This document shows, piece by piece, positions 48,493 through 57,718 of a DNA stretch of 64,000 nt. Both the position numbers and the translations under genes were made by a program. Each line of letters starts with the position of its first letter. Within the stretch, counting starts at the first letter, position 1. Origin of the DNA: Phycisphaera sp. Its GTDB lineage: Bacteria; Planctomycetota; Phycisphaerae; Phycisphaerales; UBA1924. The stretch spans positions 124,001 to 188,000 of the forward strand of contig JACKGZ010000002.1 in assembly GCA_020639255.1 (NCBI GenBank), in the 5' to 3' direction. A model generated the notes under the pieces. The model did not search any database, was not told the origin of the DNA, and was given only the letters and a program-made list of their open reading frames with translations.

Positions 48493-49317
48493 GTGGCAGA
48501 AGACCAGCACCAGCGATCCTCGCCCGAAAGGGTTCAGGCGCTCCTCGATCAGCTGGCCGGGCAGATCTCCCGGCTGGATGAGGAGGTCGGTGCCCTGCGC
48601 CGAAACAGCGGCTCGGAACTCGCAGCGGCCCTGCTGGCCCACGAAGTCAACAACATCCTCACGCCGGGCAAGGCCCTGGCCCAACTCGCCCTCGCCAAGC
48701 CCGAGGATCGGGATCTATCTCAGCGAGCGCTCCAGAAGCTGGTGACCAGTATCGATCGGACCACGGATATTGCCAACGTGGTCATGGAGATCACCGAGGT
48801 TCAGGTCTGTCCCCGTACCGACGAGACCGAGATTCTGATGGCTGCACGCGAGGCGGTGTCTTCGCTTGGCGAAGATCCGGGGGCCCTGGGGATCACGATC
48901 GAACTCAAGATCGACCCGAGCCTGCGTGTGACCATGTCCAGCGTGGCACTCGTGCAGGTTCTCGTGAATCTGGTCCGCAACGCGATCCGGTCGATGCAGG
49001 GCGTCCAAGATGCCGGGCGGATCCGGATCGAAGCCGAGCAATCGCAATGTTCCACGTGGAACACTGGGGCGGTCCGGCTGGCTGTGATCGATGACGGGCC
49101 CGGGATCGCGGCTGAGATCCGTGAGCGGATCTTTGAGCCGTTCGTGCGAACGGCGGCCTCGAAGCAGCAGGGCGGCAAGGGCCTCGGGCTCTCGATCTGT
49201 CGGCAGCTCGTGCTGGCGGCGGGGGGCGAGATCGAGGTCGCGTCCACGCCGGGCCACGGCGCGTGCTTCTCGATGATCCTGCCGTCCGGTAGCGTCCAGC
49301 AAGAGCGAGCCGCCTGA
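48493..49317 (+). CDS. Sensor histidine kinase, cytosolic
   Basis: A 274-residue kinase without membrane segment. The H box is AHEVNNILTPGKAL (His50), typical of NtrB-like kinases, preceded by a short coiled coil. The HATPase has NLVRNAIRSMQG, DDGPGIAAEIRERIFEPF and GGKGLGLSICRQL. There is no receiver. The GTG start follows GGGGAG. The second parS site (49048-49063) is inside the gene and is read as CSTWNT. No response regulator is adjacent. Confidence 0.88.
   Translation: MAEDQHQRSSPERVQALLDQLAGQISRLDEEVGALRRNSGSELAAALLAHEVNNILTPGKALAQLALAKPEDRDLSQRALQKLVTSIDRTTDIANVVMEITEVQVCPRTDETEILMAAREAVSSLGEDPGALGITIELKIDPSLRVTMSSVALVQVLVNLVRNAIRSMQGVQDAGRIRIEAEQSQCSTWNTGAVRLAVIDDGPGIAAEIRERIFEPFVRTAASKQQGGKGLGLSICRQLVLAAGGEIEVASTPGHGACFSMILPSGSVQQERAA
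49048..49063. promoter_or_regulatory. parS site 2 (inside kinase gene)
   Basis: A second perfect TGTTCCACGTGGAACA, identical to parS site 1 and 831 bases away. It lies in the coding sequence of the kinase. Confidence 0.9.
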
Positions 49318-49333
49318 GCCCCCGATCAAGAAC

Positions 49334-50434
49334 TCAAGCCTTTGGTAGGATGACGACGTCGCGCGGGTCGATGTGCATGCCGACCTGGGTGGTCGACTTG
49401 CTCAGGTGCTCGGCGGTCGGGTTCAGCTCGCTGACGGCGAGGGCCTGGCCCATCGTCTGCTCACCGAGCCGGACCTGGTGCTGGGCGATCTCGCCGAGGT
49501 AAACGGATTCGAGCCGCTTGCCCGGGAGCGAGCCCGGGGCGCCGGCGTCGACGAGGCGGATCGACTCGGGGCGGACCGAGCAGGTCACGCGCTGGCCCGT
49601 CGAGTAGCTGTCGCCCGAGTGGATGGTCGCGAGAAGTTTGCCGGCGGAAGTCTCGAGGGCGAGTCGGTCGGGCGCGTCGTGGCCCGCGACCTTGGCCTCG
49701 ATGAAGTTGGTCTCGCCGAGGAAGCTGGCGACAAACTGCGAGTCGGGGTGGCGGTACAGGTCTTGCGGCGTGCCCGTCTGCTGGAGCTGGCCGCCCTTCA
49801 TGATGGCGATGCGGTCGGCCATCGAGAGGGCTTCTTTTTGGTCGTGTGTGACGTAAACCGTTGTCAGGCCCGCACTTTTGCAGATCCTTCTAATTTCAGA
49901 TCGCAGATCTAATCTGAGTTTGGCATCGAGGTTCGACAGCGGCTCGTCGAGGAGCAGGACGTCGGGGCGGATGACGAGGGCGCGAGCGAGCGCGACGCGC
50001 TGCTGCTGGCCGCCCGAGAGCTGGTTGGGTTTGCGCCTCGCGTACTCGAGCATCTGGACGGCTTCGAGGGCTTCCTTGACGGCCCGGTCTTTGGCACCGG
50101 CGGGGGTCTTGCGGATAGTCAGCCCGAAGGCCACGTTCTGCTCGACCGTCATGTGGGGCCAGAGGGCGTAGCTCTGGAAGACCATGCCCGTGTTTCGCTT
50201 GTTCGGGGGGGTGTTGGTGACTTCGCGGCCGTTGAAGGCGATTCGTCCCGAGGTGGGCTCGATGAAGCCGGCGATCATGCGGAGGAGCGTGGTCTTGCCG
50301 CAGCCCGAGGGGCCGAGCAGGAAAAAGAGCTCGCCCGGCTCGATGACGAGCGAGACGTGGTCGACGGCGGTGGCCTTGCCGGGGCCGGCGCCGAAGGTTT
50401 TGGTGATCTGGTCGAGGTCGATGCGGGTGCTCAT
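49334..50434 (-). CDS. ABC transporter ATP-binding protein, MalK/UgpC/PotA type
   Basis: A 366-residue ATPase. It has Walker A GPSGCGKTT, Q-loop FQSYALWPHM, signature LSGGQQQRVALARAL, Walker B VLLLDEPLSNLD and a C-terminal TOBE-like regulatory domain (about 280-360). The family energises import of sugars, polyamines or iron. No permease or binding protein is adjacent. It is convergent with the histidine kinase. Confidence 0.92.
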   Translation of the reverse strand: MSTRIDLDQITKTFGAGPGKATAVDHVSLVIEPGELFFLLGPSGCGKTTLLRMIAGFIEPTSGRIAFNGREVTNTPPNKRNTGMVFQSYALWPHMTVEQNVAFGLTIRKTPAGAKDRAVKEALEAVQMLEYARRKPNQLSGGQQQRVALARALVIRPDVLLLDEPLSNLDAKLRLDLRSEIRRICKSAGLTTVYVTHDQKEALSMADRIAIMKGGQLQQTGTPQDLYRHPDSQFVASFLGETNFIEAKVAGHDAPDRLALETSAGKLLATIHSGDSYSTGQRVTCSVRPESIRLVDAGAPGSLPGKRLESVYLGEIAQHQVRLGEQTMGQALAVSELNPTAEHLSKSTTQVGMHIDPRDVVILPKA

Positions 50435-50623
50435 GTCGGCCAGAGCGTAGCGGGGCGGCGGCATCTCGGCACACGGGGCTCGGAAGCGGCCCCTCGGGCA
50501 TCTTCGTCCGGCCTTTGCGCAAGGTGGCCGGAATTTGTTTATTCTCCGTTCGTGCGAGAAGCCTGAATGAATTGGCGACGGCAATCGTTGCCGAGTCTCA
50601 TTCCGATACGAGAGGTGCGAGCG

Positions 50624-51796
50624 ATGCGAGCGAGACGTCTGGTGATAGTGGCCGGAGCGATTGGATCTTGTGGGGCGATGTCTGCACTCGGGCAGGGGGC
50701 TGCTCGGAGCTACTCATTTGTCGAGCTCTCTCCTCCGTCGGGCTCCACGGTGACACGCGTGTATGCGATCAACAACAAGGGCGAGTCGGTTGGCTCGCGC
50801 GAGAGCCCGTCGGGCACGCGCGCGGTGATGTGGGACCCGACCGGCGTTGGGACCAACCTGGGACTGGCGATGGACGTGGATTCGGCGACGGCGATCGATA
50901 TCAACGACGAGGGAACGGTGCTGTACCGCGGCCACACAGGTGTGGGCGCGGGGTGGTACGCGCGTTCGAACAAAGCGGAATACACGAAGCTGGAGCCACC
51001 GAGCGGCTACGACATGGTGTCGGCCGGGGCGTTGAACTCATACGGTGAAGTTGTGGGCGCTGTTGACGACGACGGCAGTCAAATCGGCGTCGTTTGGCGC
51101 CCAACGCCGGGGGGGATGGCGACAGAGTTATTTCCGTCAACAGTGAACTCATTCGTAAACGGCACGGCGATCAACGACTCTGGGATAGCCGCATTTGCAA
51201 TATTTACAGGATCTGGGCGCACCACGATTGTCGATCGCAGAACCGGTTCAGAGGACATGAGCAATATCGGAGCTCAGGTGGCATGGGTGGAAGACCTCAA
51301 TAATTCTGGAAGCGCCCTCGTTGTAACGGATGGAGACGGATTGGTTTTGGAAACCTACGCAACCGGGTTGGGTTCGGTCTTCCCGTTTGGTTGTGACGGA
51401 TACTGCCAGCAGTATGGTGATGGAGACGTGGATGGCTATGCGCTCAATGAAATGGGCGAGATTGTCGGAAGAAGTGTGACAGTTGAGTTTGACGGTGACG
51501 GTGAACCAACCGGCGATAACGGGATCTATGAGGCGTTTGTGTGGTCATCTGATACCGGCACAATGAAACTGGTCGATCTCATTGTCGAGGGCGATACGGC
51601 CGGCTGGTTCCTTGAGAGAGCCGTCGACATCAACGACGCCGGCTGGATCGTGGGCAACGGGACAAAGAACGGCGAGCCCCGGTCGTTCCTGCTGATCCCC
51701 CGCGAGCCCTGCGTTGGCGATGCCAACCGCGACGGGCAGGTGACGCCGGCGGACTTCTCGGCGTGGGTGTCCGCATTCAACAGCGGATGTGACTAA
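50624..51796 (+). CDS. Secreted HAF-repeat protein with GC-type dockerin-like anchor (copy 1)
   Basis: A 390-residue exported protein with a signal peptide (1-25, ending SALGQ). The body is a beta-propeller-like set of HAF-type repeats (INNKGESVGSRESPSGTRAVMW, LNSYGEVVGAVDDDGSQIGVVW, INDAGWIVGNG). It ends with one anchor repeat: DANRDGQVTPADFSAW, then SAFNSGCD. AGAGGTG precedes the ATG. A paralogue follows 44 bases downstream. Function unknown; surface or secreted structural role is inferred. Confidence 0.83.
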   Translation: MRARRLVIVAGAIGSCGAMSALGQGAARSYSFVELSPPSGSTVTRVYAINNKGESVGSRESPSGTRAVMWDPTGVGTNLGLAMDVDSATAIDINDEGTVLYRGHTGVGAGWYARSNKAEYTKLEPPSGYDMVSAGALNSYGEVVGAVDDDGSQIGVVWRPTPGGMATELFPSTVNSFVNGTAINDSGIAAFAIFTGSGRTTIVDRRTGSEDMSNIGAQVAWVEDLNNSGSALVVTDGDGLVLETYATGLGSVFPFGCDGYCQQYGDGDVDGYALNEMGEIVGRSVTVEFDGDGEPTGDNGIYEAFVWSSDTGTMKLVDLIVEGDTAGWFLERAVDINDAGWIVGNGTKNGEPRSFLLIPREPCVGDANRDGQVTPADFSAWVSAFNSGCD

Positions 51797-51840
51797 AAAT
51801 GTTTCGAAAAAAAGTTAGAATTTATATATCGGAGAAATCG

Positions 51841-53076
51841 ATGAAGAATCGAATGAGAGCGGTGCCGTCCGGGCTTGTTCTTGGTGTTGCGGCCTGTTCG
51901 GCTACGGGGCAGGAATTGCCCAAGGCGTATACGCTGATTGAGCTGCCGGGGCTTGCAGGTTCGACAGAGAGCCTCGCGTGGGCGATCAATAACACCGGAA
52001 TGGTTGTCGGGGCGAGCGAGGTGAGTTCTGGGGTTCGCAGCGCGGTGGTTTGGGATACATCGGGCGCCGTGACACAGCTCGCGTTGCCACCCGGATCATC
52101 TGACTATGAGTCAATCGACGTGAACGATGAGGGATCGGTGCTGGTTCGCGCGTTTGGTGGCTCGGGTGGTACCTATGTGTACGCATTTGATGGCGTGGTG
52201 CTCGATCTTCCCGCGCCTCCCGGGCTGAGTTCGGTGTGGCGTGGGAACTCGATGAATGCCCAAGGCGAGGTTGCCGGGACGGGGTATGACCCGATCGATG
52301 AGAATCCGGTTGGGATCGTGTGGGAGCGTACGCCGGGGGGCATGTCCCCGTTTCTCGTGGGTACAGGCGGGTCTTTGGCTTCGTTTGAGTACCCGCACGT
52401 CACCGACTCCGGGCTCTTCGTGACCGGTGGCACGAGCGGCACGGGCTTCAGTGGAACGCTTATCGATCGCCGAACCGGATCAGTCACAAGCGGCCTGGGC
52501 TCCAGTGATTTTTTGCCGATGTTCGACGTGAATGACACCAGATCGGCGCTTGTGATCGAGTACTCCGGGAGTTCGTCTATCCCGGGTGAGCCGAAGCTGG
52601 TCTCTCTCACGGGGCCTGATTATCTGTTGCTGGCGATCAATTGCGATCAGCCGAATGCGGACTGCGGCACGTTTTACATCAAGCTTGACCTGAACGATGT
52701 AGTGCCGATCAACCCGCTCGCGATGAACGAACAGAACTGGGTAGTCGGGGTGTCGGATGTCGTGCTTCTGGATTCGAACGGCGTGGCGTTCGACCGGGAA
52801 CAGAACCGCGCCGCGTTCGTGTGGTCAGCTGAGAGCGGGACGATCGACCTCTCGACCCTCGTGAAAGACGGTAGTGCCGACGGTTGGGATCTACGGTCGG
52901 CGACGGATATCAACGAAGACGGCTGGATTGTCGGCAACGGGATCAGGAACGGCGAAAGCAGGGCCTTCCTGCTCATCCCGCGAGAGCCCTGCGCCGGGGA
53001 CACGAACCGGGACGGGCAGGTGACGCCGGCTGACTTCTCGGCGTGGGTGTCCGCATTCAATAGCGGGTGCGATTGA
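51841..53076 (+). CDS. Secreted HAF-repeat protein with GC-type dockerin-like anchor (copy 2)
   Basis: A 411-residue paralogue of the preceding gene with the same plan: signal peptide, HAF repeats (INNTGMVVGASE, MNAQGEVAGTG, INEDGWIVGNG) and the same closing anchor DTNRDGQVTPADFSAW. The last 70 bases of the two genes are almost identical, though the bodies have diverged. GGAG precedes the ATG, and the short intergenic part is very AT-rich. A second start 12 bases downstream is possible. Confidence 0.83.
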   Translation: MKNRMRAVPSGLVLGVAACSATGQELPKAYTLIELPGLAGSTESLAWAINNTGMVVGASEVSSGVRSAVVWDTSGAVTQLALPPGSSDYESIDVNDEGSVLVRAFGGSGGTYVYAFDGVVLDLPAPPGLSSVWRGNSMNAQGEVAGTGYDPIDENPVGIVWERTPGGMSPFLVGTGGSLASFEYPHVTDSGLFVTGGTSGTGFSGTLIDRRTGSVTSGLGSSDFLPMFDVNDTRSALVIEYSGSSSIPGEPKLVSLTGPDYLLLAINCDQPNADCGTFYIKLDLNDVVPINPLAMNEQNWVVGVSDVVLLDSNGVAFDREQNRAAFVWSAESGTIDLSTLVKDGSADGWDLRSATDINEDGWIVGNGIRNGESRAFLLIPREPCAGDTNRDGQVTPADFSAWVSAFNSGCD

Positions 53077-53185
53077 AGCCGGACAGCGGGGTTTCCTGCC
53101 CGATCCGGGGTACGCAACCGACAGGCGTGCTTTGCTCGGACGGTATCGGGTTGAATGACCGAGCTGGAAAGCGGACGATGGGGGT

Positions 53186-54235
53186 GTGTCCGAAGCGCCC
53201 CCGAACCCGAAGGCCGAAGATTCCACTCAGGAACTGATGGAGTCAATGCCCAAGCCGCGCGCGGAATCCGTCGGTGAATCCGAGTCGTCGGCGAGCTGGG
53301 TGGAGTTCAAGCGTTCGCGCCCGGGCAGGGGCGGAGGGGCACCGGCTGAGCCCGACCCGATTGCCACGGAGGGCGAGGCGCCCGCGAACGCGGACGACGA
53401 AGACAAATCCATCGAGACGCCCGAACTGGCACGCAAGAAGCATCACACGCTGACCTACGCGGTGACGCACCTGGGCGATCCGCACGAGCGGAAGGTGCTC
53501 GCGCGGTATGTCCGGCGCAAGCGTGGGCTGATCGCCTCGGCTGCGGTCGTGCTGATCGGCGCGATCAGTGTTGCGGTAGCGATCGGGCTGGCGCTCGCGC
53601 GGTCGGCGCCGAGTTGGTGGATCGATATCGACTCGGCGGACCCGCGGAATATCGAGCTGGCCGAGCTGGTGCAGAACGGCGCGCTGTCGCACCTGTTCGA
53701 GGACCGCCAGTCGCTCGTGGGCGGGTCGGTCGAGTGGCCCGTGAAGATGACGGACGAGGCTGCCAACGCGTGGATGAACATCAAGCTGCCCGAGTGGTTC
53801 GCCAAGATCAGCGAAGGGCTCGAGTGGCCCGATTCGGTGCAGCAGCTGCAGATGGTGTTCGACAACGGCACGGTACGGATCGGGGCGCGCGTGCGTACGG
53901 AGATCGGCACGCGGATTTACAGCTGCGCGATCGTGCCCGAGCTGCACGAGGACGGCTCTCTCTGGATGAAGGCGCACACCGTCTCGATGGGCAGGCTCAC
54001 GCTGCCGGCGAGCTGGGTGCTCGGCGGCGCCGACGCGAGCGCAGCCAAGTACATCCCGGAGCAGCTGCGTGGGACCGCCGAGGCCGAGGCGCTGTTCGAG
54101 AAGCTGACTGGGCAGATGCCGTTGTTCGATGTCGCCGAGGTCAGCCTGGGCGACGGCCGGCGCGTGCGACTGCTCGGACTCCGCGTGCGCGACGGGACGG
54201 TGATCGCGCACTGTGTGACGAAGAATCCGGAGTAA
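53186..54235 (+). CDS. Single-pass membrane protein of unknown function
   Basis: A 349-residue protein with GTG start. Residues 1-100 are charged and disordered (rich in Glu, Pro and Ala). One transmembrane helix is near 118-140, followed by a 200-residue extracytoplasmic domain with WWIDIDSADPRNIELAELVQ and a series of beta segments. No recognised catalytic motif. It is followed after 27 bases by a GNAT gene and could be co-transcribed. Confidence 0.75.
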   Translation: MSEAPPNPKAEDSTQELMESMPKPRAESVGESESSASWVEFKRSRPGRGGGAPAEPDPIATEGEAPANADDEDKSIETPELARKKHHTLTYAVTHLGDPHERKVLARYVRRKRGLIASAAVVLIGAISVAVAIGLALARSAPSWWIDIDSADPRNIELAELVQNGALSHLFEDRQSLVGGSVEWPVKMTDEAANAWMNIKLPEWFAKISEGLEWPDSVQQLQMVFDNGTVRIGARVRTEIGTRIYSCAIVPELHEDGSLWMKAHTVSMGRLTLPASWVLGGADASAAKYIPEQLRGTAEAEALFEKLTGQMPLFDVAEVSLGDGRRVRLLGLRVRDGTVIAHCVTKNPE

Positions 54236-54262
54236 TACGCGGGCTTGTTCTTGGGTGAATCG

Positions 54263-54751
54263 ATGCAGGCGAGTCCAGCAGTAGAACTTCGCGAGGTGGT
54301 GCCCGGCGACTTGCCGACGATCTACGCGTACCAGCTCGACCCCGAGGCCAACCGAATGGCGGTGACGAACCCGCGCACGAGGGAGGGCTTCGATGCGCAC
54401 TGGGCACGATCGCTCTCCGATCCGGGTGTGATTGCACGGGCGATCACGGCGGATGGCGAGCTTGTGGGTCACATCGCGTGCTTCGTGATGGATGGGCGCG
54501 ACAGCGTCGGCTACTGGATCGATCGGGCGCACTGGGGCAGGGGCATCGCGTCGGCGGCGCTTGGGCGGTTCCTTGGTATCGTGACAAAGCGCCCGCTCCA
54601 CGCGAGGGCCGCGCGGAGCAACGCCGGTTCGGTCCGCGTGCTTACGAAGTGCGGCTTTGTGCTGACGGGCTACGAGTGGGCCGAGGCGACCGAGCGGTTC
54701 CCGGCGTGCGAGGAGGCGGTGTTCGTGCTCGAAAGCGGGGCGGCATCATGA
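54263..54751 (+). CDS. GNAT family N-acetyltransferase
   Basis: A 162-residue acetyltransferase. It has LREVVPGDLPTIYAYQ, VGYWIDRAHWGRGIASAALGRFL (acetyl-CoA loop), and NAGSVRVLTKCGFVLTGYEW at the end, typical of RimJ-like GNATs. Substrate unknown. An in-frame TTG 18 bases upstream is possible. Its stop overlaps the next gene by four bases. Confidence 0.85.
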   Translation: MQASPAVELREVVPGDLPTIYAYQLDPEANRMAVTNPRTREGFDAHWARSLSDPGVIARAITADGELVGHIACFVMDGRDSVGYWIDRAHWGRGIASAALGRFLGIVTKRPLHARAARSNAGSVRVLTKCGFVLTGYEWAEATERFPACEEAVFVLESGAAS

Positions 54752-54984
54752 GTGGCGGGATGGTGTGTGAAAGGTGCGGCTCGGCCGAGGGTGTGCGCCG
54801 GCGGGTGATGTACAGCCGCTCGCGGATGTTTGAGCTCAAGAGCCCGTTTTATTACGAACGAGTGTGCAAGAAGTGCCGCGGCAAGGGCGTGACGCTGACG
54901 CTTGTGGTCTTTATCTTGGTGGTGGGGGCGATTCTGTGGGCGACGTGGTGGGCGCTCAATCTGGCGAATCAGATGTCACCGTGA
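54748..54984 (+). CDS. Small zinc-ribbon membrane protein
   Basis: A 78-residue protein: CERC near residue 7 and CKKC near 43 form a probable zinc site, and a single transmembrane helix follows at about 50-72. The spacing differs from the CPxC-x11-CPEC family. Its ATG overlaps the GNAT stop. The 3' end overlaps the end of a minus-strand gene by 29 bases. Confidence 0.72.
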   Translation: MSGGMVCERCGSAEGVRRRVMYSRSRMFELKSPFYYERVCKKCRGKGVTLTLVVFILVVGAILWATWWALNLANQMSP

Positions 54985-55351
54985 CGGAACTGTGTGGAAG
55001 TATCAAATACACCAACCCACAAAGTGCACCACCCAACGCGGAATAGACCAAGCCTGTGGTAATCAGGGCTGCGAACCCAAGCAGCACATTTCCAGTTGTT
55101 TCCCATGGGTCGGGTACGACGATCATCAGAACGTCAACCGCTGGGCCATAAACTGTTTCGAGTAAAACGGTCCCCCAGCGAGCGGCAGAGATCCCAGCCA
55201 AGTACTCGATTGCGGCGGGAGAAAGCACAAGCACGAGTTGGGCAAAGACCAGCAGGAATGCGGCTTTCACTGCAACCCGACGAGCACGGCAAGCGCGTGT
55301 TGGTTTAGACACCATTTCCAAAGCGTACGCGTTGTGCGTCAGGTGGTTCAT
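54956..55351 (-). CDS. Hypothetical multi-pass membrane protein
   Basis: A 131-residue protein with four hydrophobic segments (about 27-50, 58-75, 90-104 and 108-122). No recognised domain. It converges on the small zinc-ribbon gene with a 29-base overlap. An in-frame TTG 18 bases upstream is an alternative start. Confidence 0.6.
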   Translation of the reverse strand: MNHLTHNAYALEMVSKPTRACRARRVAVKAAFLLVFAQLVLVLSPAAIEYLAGISAARWGTVLLETVYGPAVDVLMIVVPDPWETTGNVLLGFAALITTGLVYSALGGALCGLVYLILPHSSVTVTSDSPD

Positions 55352-55396
55352 GAAACTCACAGAACGCAATCGCCGGAAGGGGAATACAAGTCCCCT

Positions 55397-56266
55397 CTAG
55401 CCACCGCCCTTGGGCTTGCCGGTGACGAGGTCTTCGCCCCGGAGGTAGCGGGTCATGTCGCGCATGTAGCGGGTGATGCGGGCGCGCTGGTGGGGGGTGC
55501 CCTTGGCGCCGATGCGGTTCTCCATCATGTCAGCCATGCGCGTGATGCCGCCGAGTGACGGGCCCTTGGCGGGGTCGCGCATGGCTTCCTGGTCGCGTTT
55601 GGCGTCGCGCATGGCGCGTTCGAGGAGTTCGTCGTCGGAGCGGTTGGTGGGGCGGCCGTCGAATTCCTCGGCGAGACGGATCATGTCGACGATGCGCGAC
55701 CTGAGGGCTTCTTCCTGGGCGGCCGGGTCGTCGAGGCTCGGGTAGTCCATGGCGAATTTGTCCATGAAATCGAGCATCATCTGGGCGGCGTTCTCTTCGA
55801 GCTGCTCACGCGCCGAGCCCGAGATGCCCGCGGCGAACGCAGCCAGGAGCGTGCCGTCGGAGCCGCCCATGCCCTCGACGCGCTGGATGAGTGAGCCGAC
55901 GAGCCGCACGCGCTCCTCGACGGGCAGGTTGTTGAACTCGTTCTGGAAGAGCGTGTAGTTGAAGATGTCGTCGAGCGGGTCGTCGTCGTAGTCGGGCATC
56001 GGGTACGGGCGGAGGATGAAGTAGAGGCCGAGACCGAGGGCGAGCAGCGCGGCCATCGAGACAGTGATGCTTGTGACTTTGAAACGCCACGCGCGCTCGG
56101 GCGTGTCGGTTTGGCGTGCAACGAACGCTTTCCAACGATCTCCGATGGAGCGATTGGGTGGGCGTTCTTTCTTTGGGCGTTTGGGTTTCTTGCCCGCGGG
56201 CGCTTGGCCCGAGTCGGTGATGAGCGGTTCGAACTGTTGCTTCTGGAAATCACCCGGCGCGGTCAT
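55397..56266 (-). CDS. Single-pass membrane protein downstream of a prepilin
   Basis: A 289-residue protein with a basic, lysine/proline-rich N-terminus (20-60), one transmembrane helix at about 65-86 and a long acidic, helical C-terminal part with many Met and Arg. Its start overlaps the prepilin stop by four bases. Unknown family; the coupling implies a function with the prepilin. Confidence 0.75.
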   Translation of the reverse strand: MTAPGDFQKQQFEPLITDSGQAPAGKKPKRPKKERPPNRSIGDRWKAFVARQTDTPERAWRFKVTSITVSMAALLALGLGLYFILRPYPMPDYDDDPLDDIFNYTLFQNEFNNLPVEERVRLVGSLIQRVEGMGGSDGTLLAAFAAGISGSAREQLEENAAQMMLDFMDKFAMDYPSLDDPAAQEEALRSRIVDMIRLAEEFDGRPTNRSDDELLERAMRDAKRDQEAMRDPAKGPSLGGITRMADMMENRIGAKGTPHQRARITRYMRDMTRYLRGEDLVTGKPKGGG

Positions 56267-56973
56267 GGCAGGCTCCGGCGGGTGGTGATCTCTTCGAGGA
56301 ACTGCTCGAACTCGCGGCTCGTGGGGTCGACGTTGGCGTCGGCGCGCATGGATGGGAAGTAGAGCGCGTTTCGGCCGTCCTTGTGCCCGTGCCAGGTGTC
56401 GGCGTCGACGAGGATGGGCCAGTCGCGGCGTTCGAGGCCGACGGTGATCGCTTTCTGGATGCGGGCGCGGTCGGCGCCGGGGAAGAGGACGAAGACTTCG
56501 GATGCGAAGATGAGCTTGCCGGCGACGTACTCGTAGCTTGTGCCGAAGACCTCGTGCACGGGGCGGAAGCCCGAGGCGCTGTCGTCGGACTCCTTGTCGG
56601 AGGGGCACTTCCACGGGTCGCTGACGATCCAGTAGGAGTTCGGGTCGCCCGGTATCTCGCGGCGTGGCGCGGGGACGTCCATGAAGTCGGCGAGGACTTC
56701 GAGGAGCGCCGGGTCGTTGGCGTTGCCGTCGGCGTCGGTGAGGGGGAGGACGTCCGGCACGAGCTCGAACTGGTTGTAGTAGAGCTGGAGCCCGACACCC
56801 ATGCCCTTGAGGTTGGCCAGGCACTGGACGTTCTGAGCGCGCTGGCGGGCCTTGCCCAGCGCCGGCAGGAGGATGCTGATCAGGATCGCGATGATCGCGA
56901 TGACGACGAGCAGCTCGATCAGCGTGAAGGCGCTGTGGCGTGGCCGCTCGCGGGATGTGCGGATTCGGATCAT
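56263..56973 (-). CDS. Type II/IV pseudopilin-like protein (prepilin-type N-terminus)
   Basis: A 236-residue protein. After a short basic leader comes the class III signal SAFTLIELLVVIAIIAIL, with cleavage before the Phe and Glu at mature position 5, then ISILLPALGKARQRAQ, which continues the pilin helix. The globular part has PYxxxD-like segments and a Cys near DPWKC. The start follows GGGGAG. Such proteins, with a PilD-type peptidase elsewhere, form type II secretion pseudopili or pili. Confidence 0.9.
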   Translation of the reverse strand: MIRIRTSRERPRHSAFTLIELLVVIAIIAILISILLPALGKARQRAQNVQCLANLKGMGVGLQLYYNQFELVPDVLPLTDADGNANDPALLEVLADFMDVPAPRREIPGDPNSYWIVSDPWKCPSDKESDDSASGFRPVHEVFGTSYEYVAGKLIFASEVFVLFPGADRARIQKAITVGLERRDWPILVDADTWHGHKDGRNALYFPSMRADANVDPTSREFEQFLEEITTRRSLP

Positions 56974-56999
56974 GGCTCCCCGTCCGAGCATACCGACAA

Positions 57000-57036
57000 C
57001 GCCGGGCCGAGTGGCACAAATGCCCTCGGCCCGGCG
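57000..57036 (-). terminator. Hairpin after PilZ gene
   Basis: A perfect 12-base stem CGCCGGGCCGAG / CTCGGCCCGGCG with a 13-base loop lies about 70 bases beyond the PilZ stop and before the prepilin gene. No clear T run follows, so termination may need Rho. Confidence 0.5.
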
Positions 57037-57103
57037 GGTGTGACGCGGATGGGTTCGCTGCGTTTCGCGGCCGCGGATTCGTACCGGCCGCGTTGGTTTC
57101 GTT

Positions 57104-57469
57104 TCAGGCGGCCATCGAGATGCTGCTGCAGCTCGTGATGACGTTGCCCGTACGGATCATCTGCCACAACAGTCGCCGCTGGTCCTCGGTGATCTCCATG
57201 AACGAGACACCGAAGGTGGTCGTGCGGAAGGCCAGCTTCTTGATCCAGCGGACCTCGCAGGTCAGCGGCAGCGATTCTTCGTCGCCGGCGATGATGATCG
57301 AGAGTGTCGAGCCGGGCCTCGTGCCGCCGGGCAGTTTGCCCTTGATGCGCAGGCCGGTCGACGAGGCGTCGACGATCTCGCCCAGGTTGGTGCGCAGCTC
57401 GTTGCACTGGACGCGGCCGGCATCGCGCTTGTCTTCGTGCTGTGAGATGGAGCGTTGTTTCGGCAACAT
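57104..57469 (-). CDS. PilZ domain protein
   Basis: A 121-residue single-domain PilZ protein. DAGRVQCNELRTNLGEIVDASSTGLRI contains the DxSxxG-like loop, and RWIKKLAFRTTTFGVSF completes the barrel. The RxxxR arginines are only partly kept (KRDAGR), so c-di-GMP binding is not certain. GGGGGAAAC precedes the ATG. It is upstream of the prepilin pair on the same strand. Confidence 0.8.
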   Translation of the reverse strand: MLPKQRSISQHEDKRDAGRVQCNELRTNLGEIVDASSTGLRIKGKLPGGTRPGSTLSIIIAGDEESLPLTCEVRWIKKLAFRTTTFGVSFMEITEDQRRLLWQMIRTGNVITSCSSISMAA

Positions 57470-57718
57470 GACTGTTTCCCCCTGGACCCGAGGGAGAGCT
57501 TCACATATGCACGTCGGCTTGGCACGCGGCACACCCCCCGGTTTTTCCCCGATGGTGGGTCTGGATCGATTGGCCCGTTATCGGGGTCAGGCTGTGCCGG
57601 CTGTGCCGACTGCTCGGGCTTGGGGTCGTCGCTCGCGTGCGAGTCGGCTGGGATCGGGTGCTGCTTGGCGCAGGCTGATGGTGAGGGCCCGCGCCCGACA
57701 TCAGCAGAAAGGCTCACC

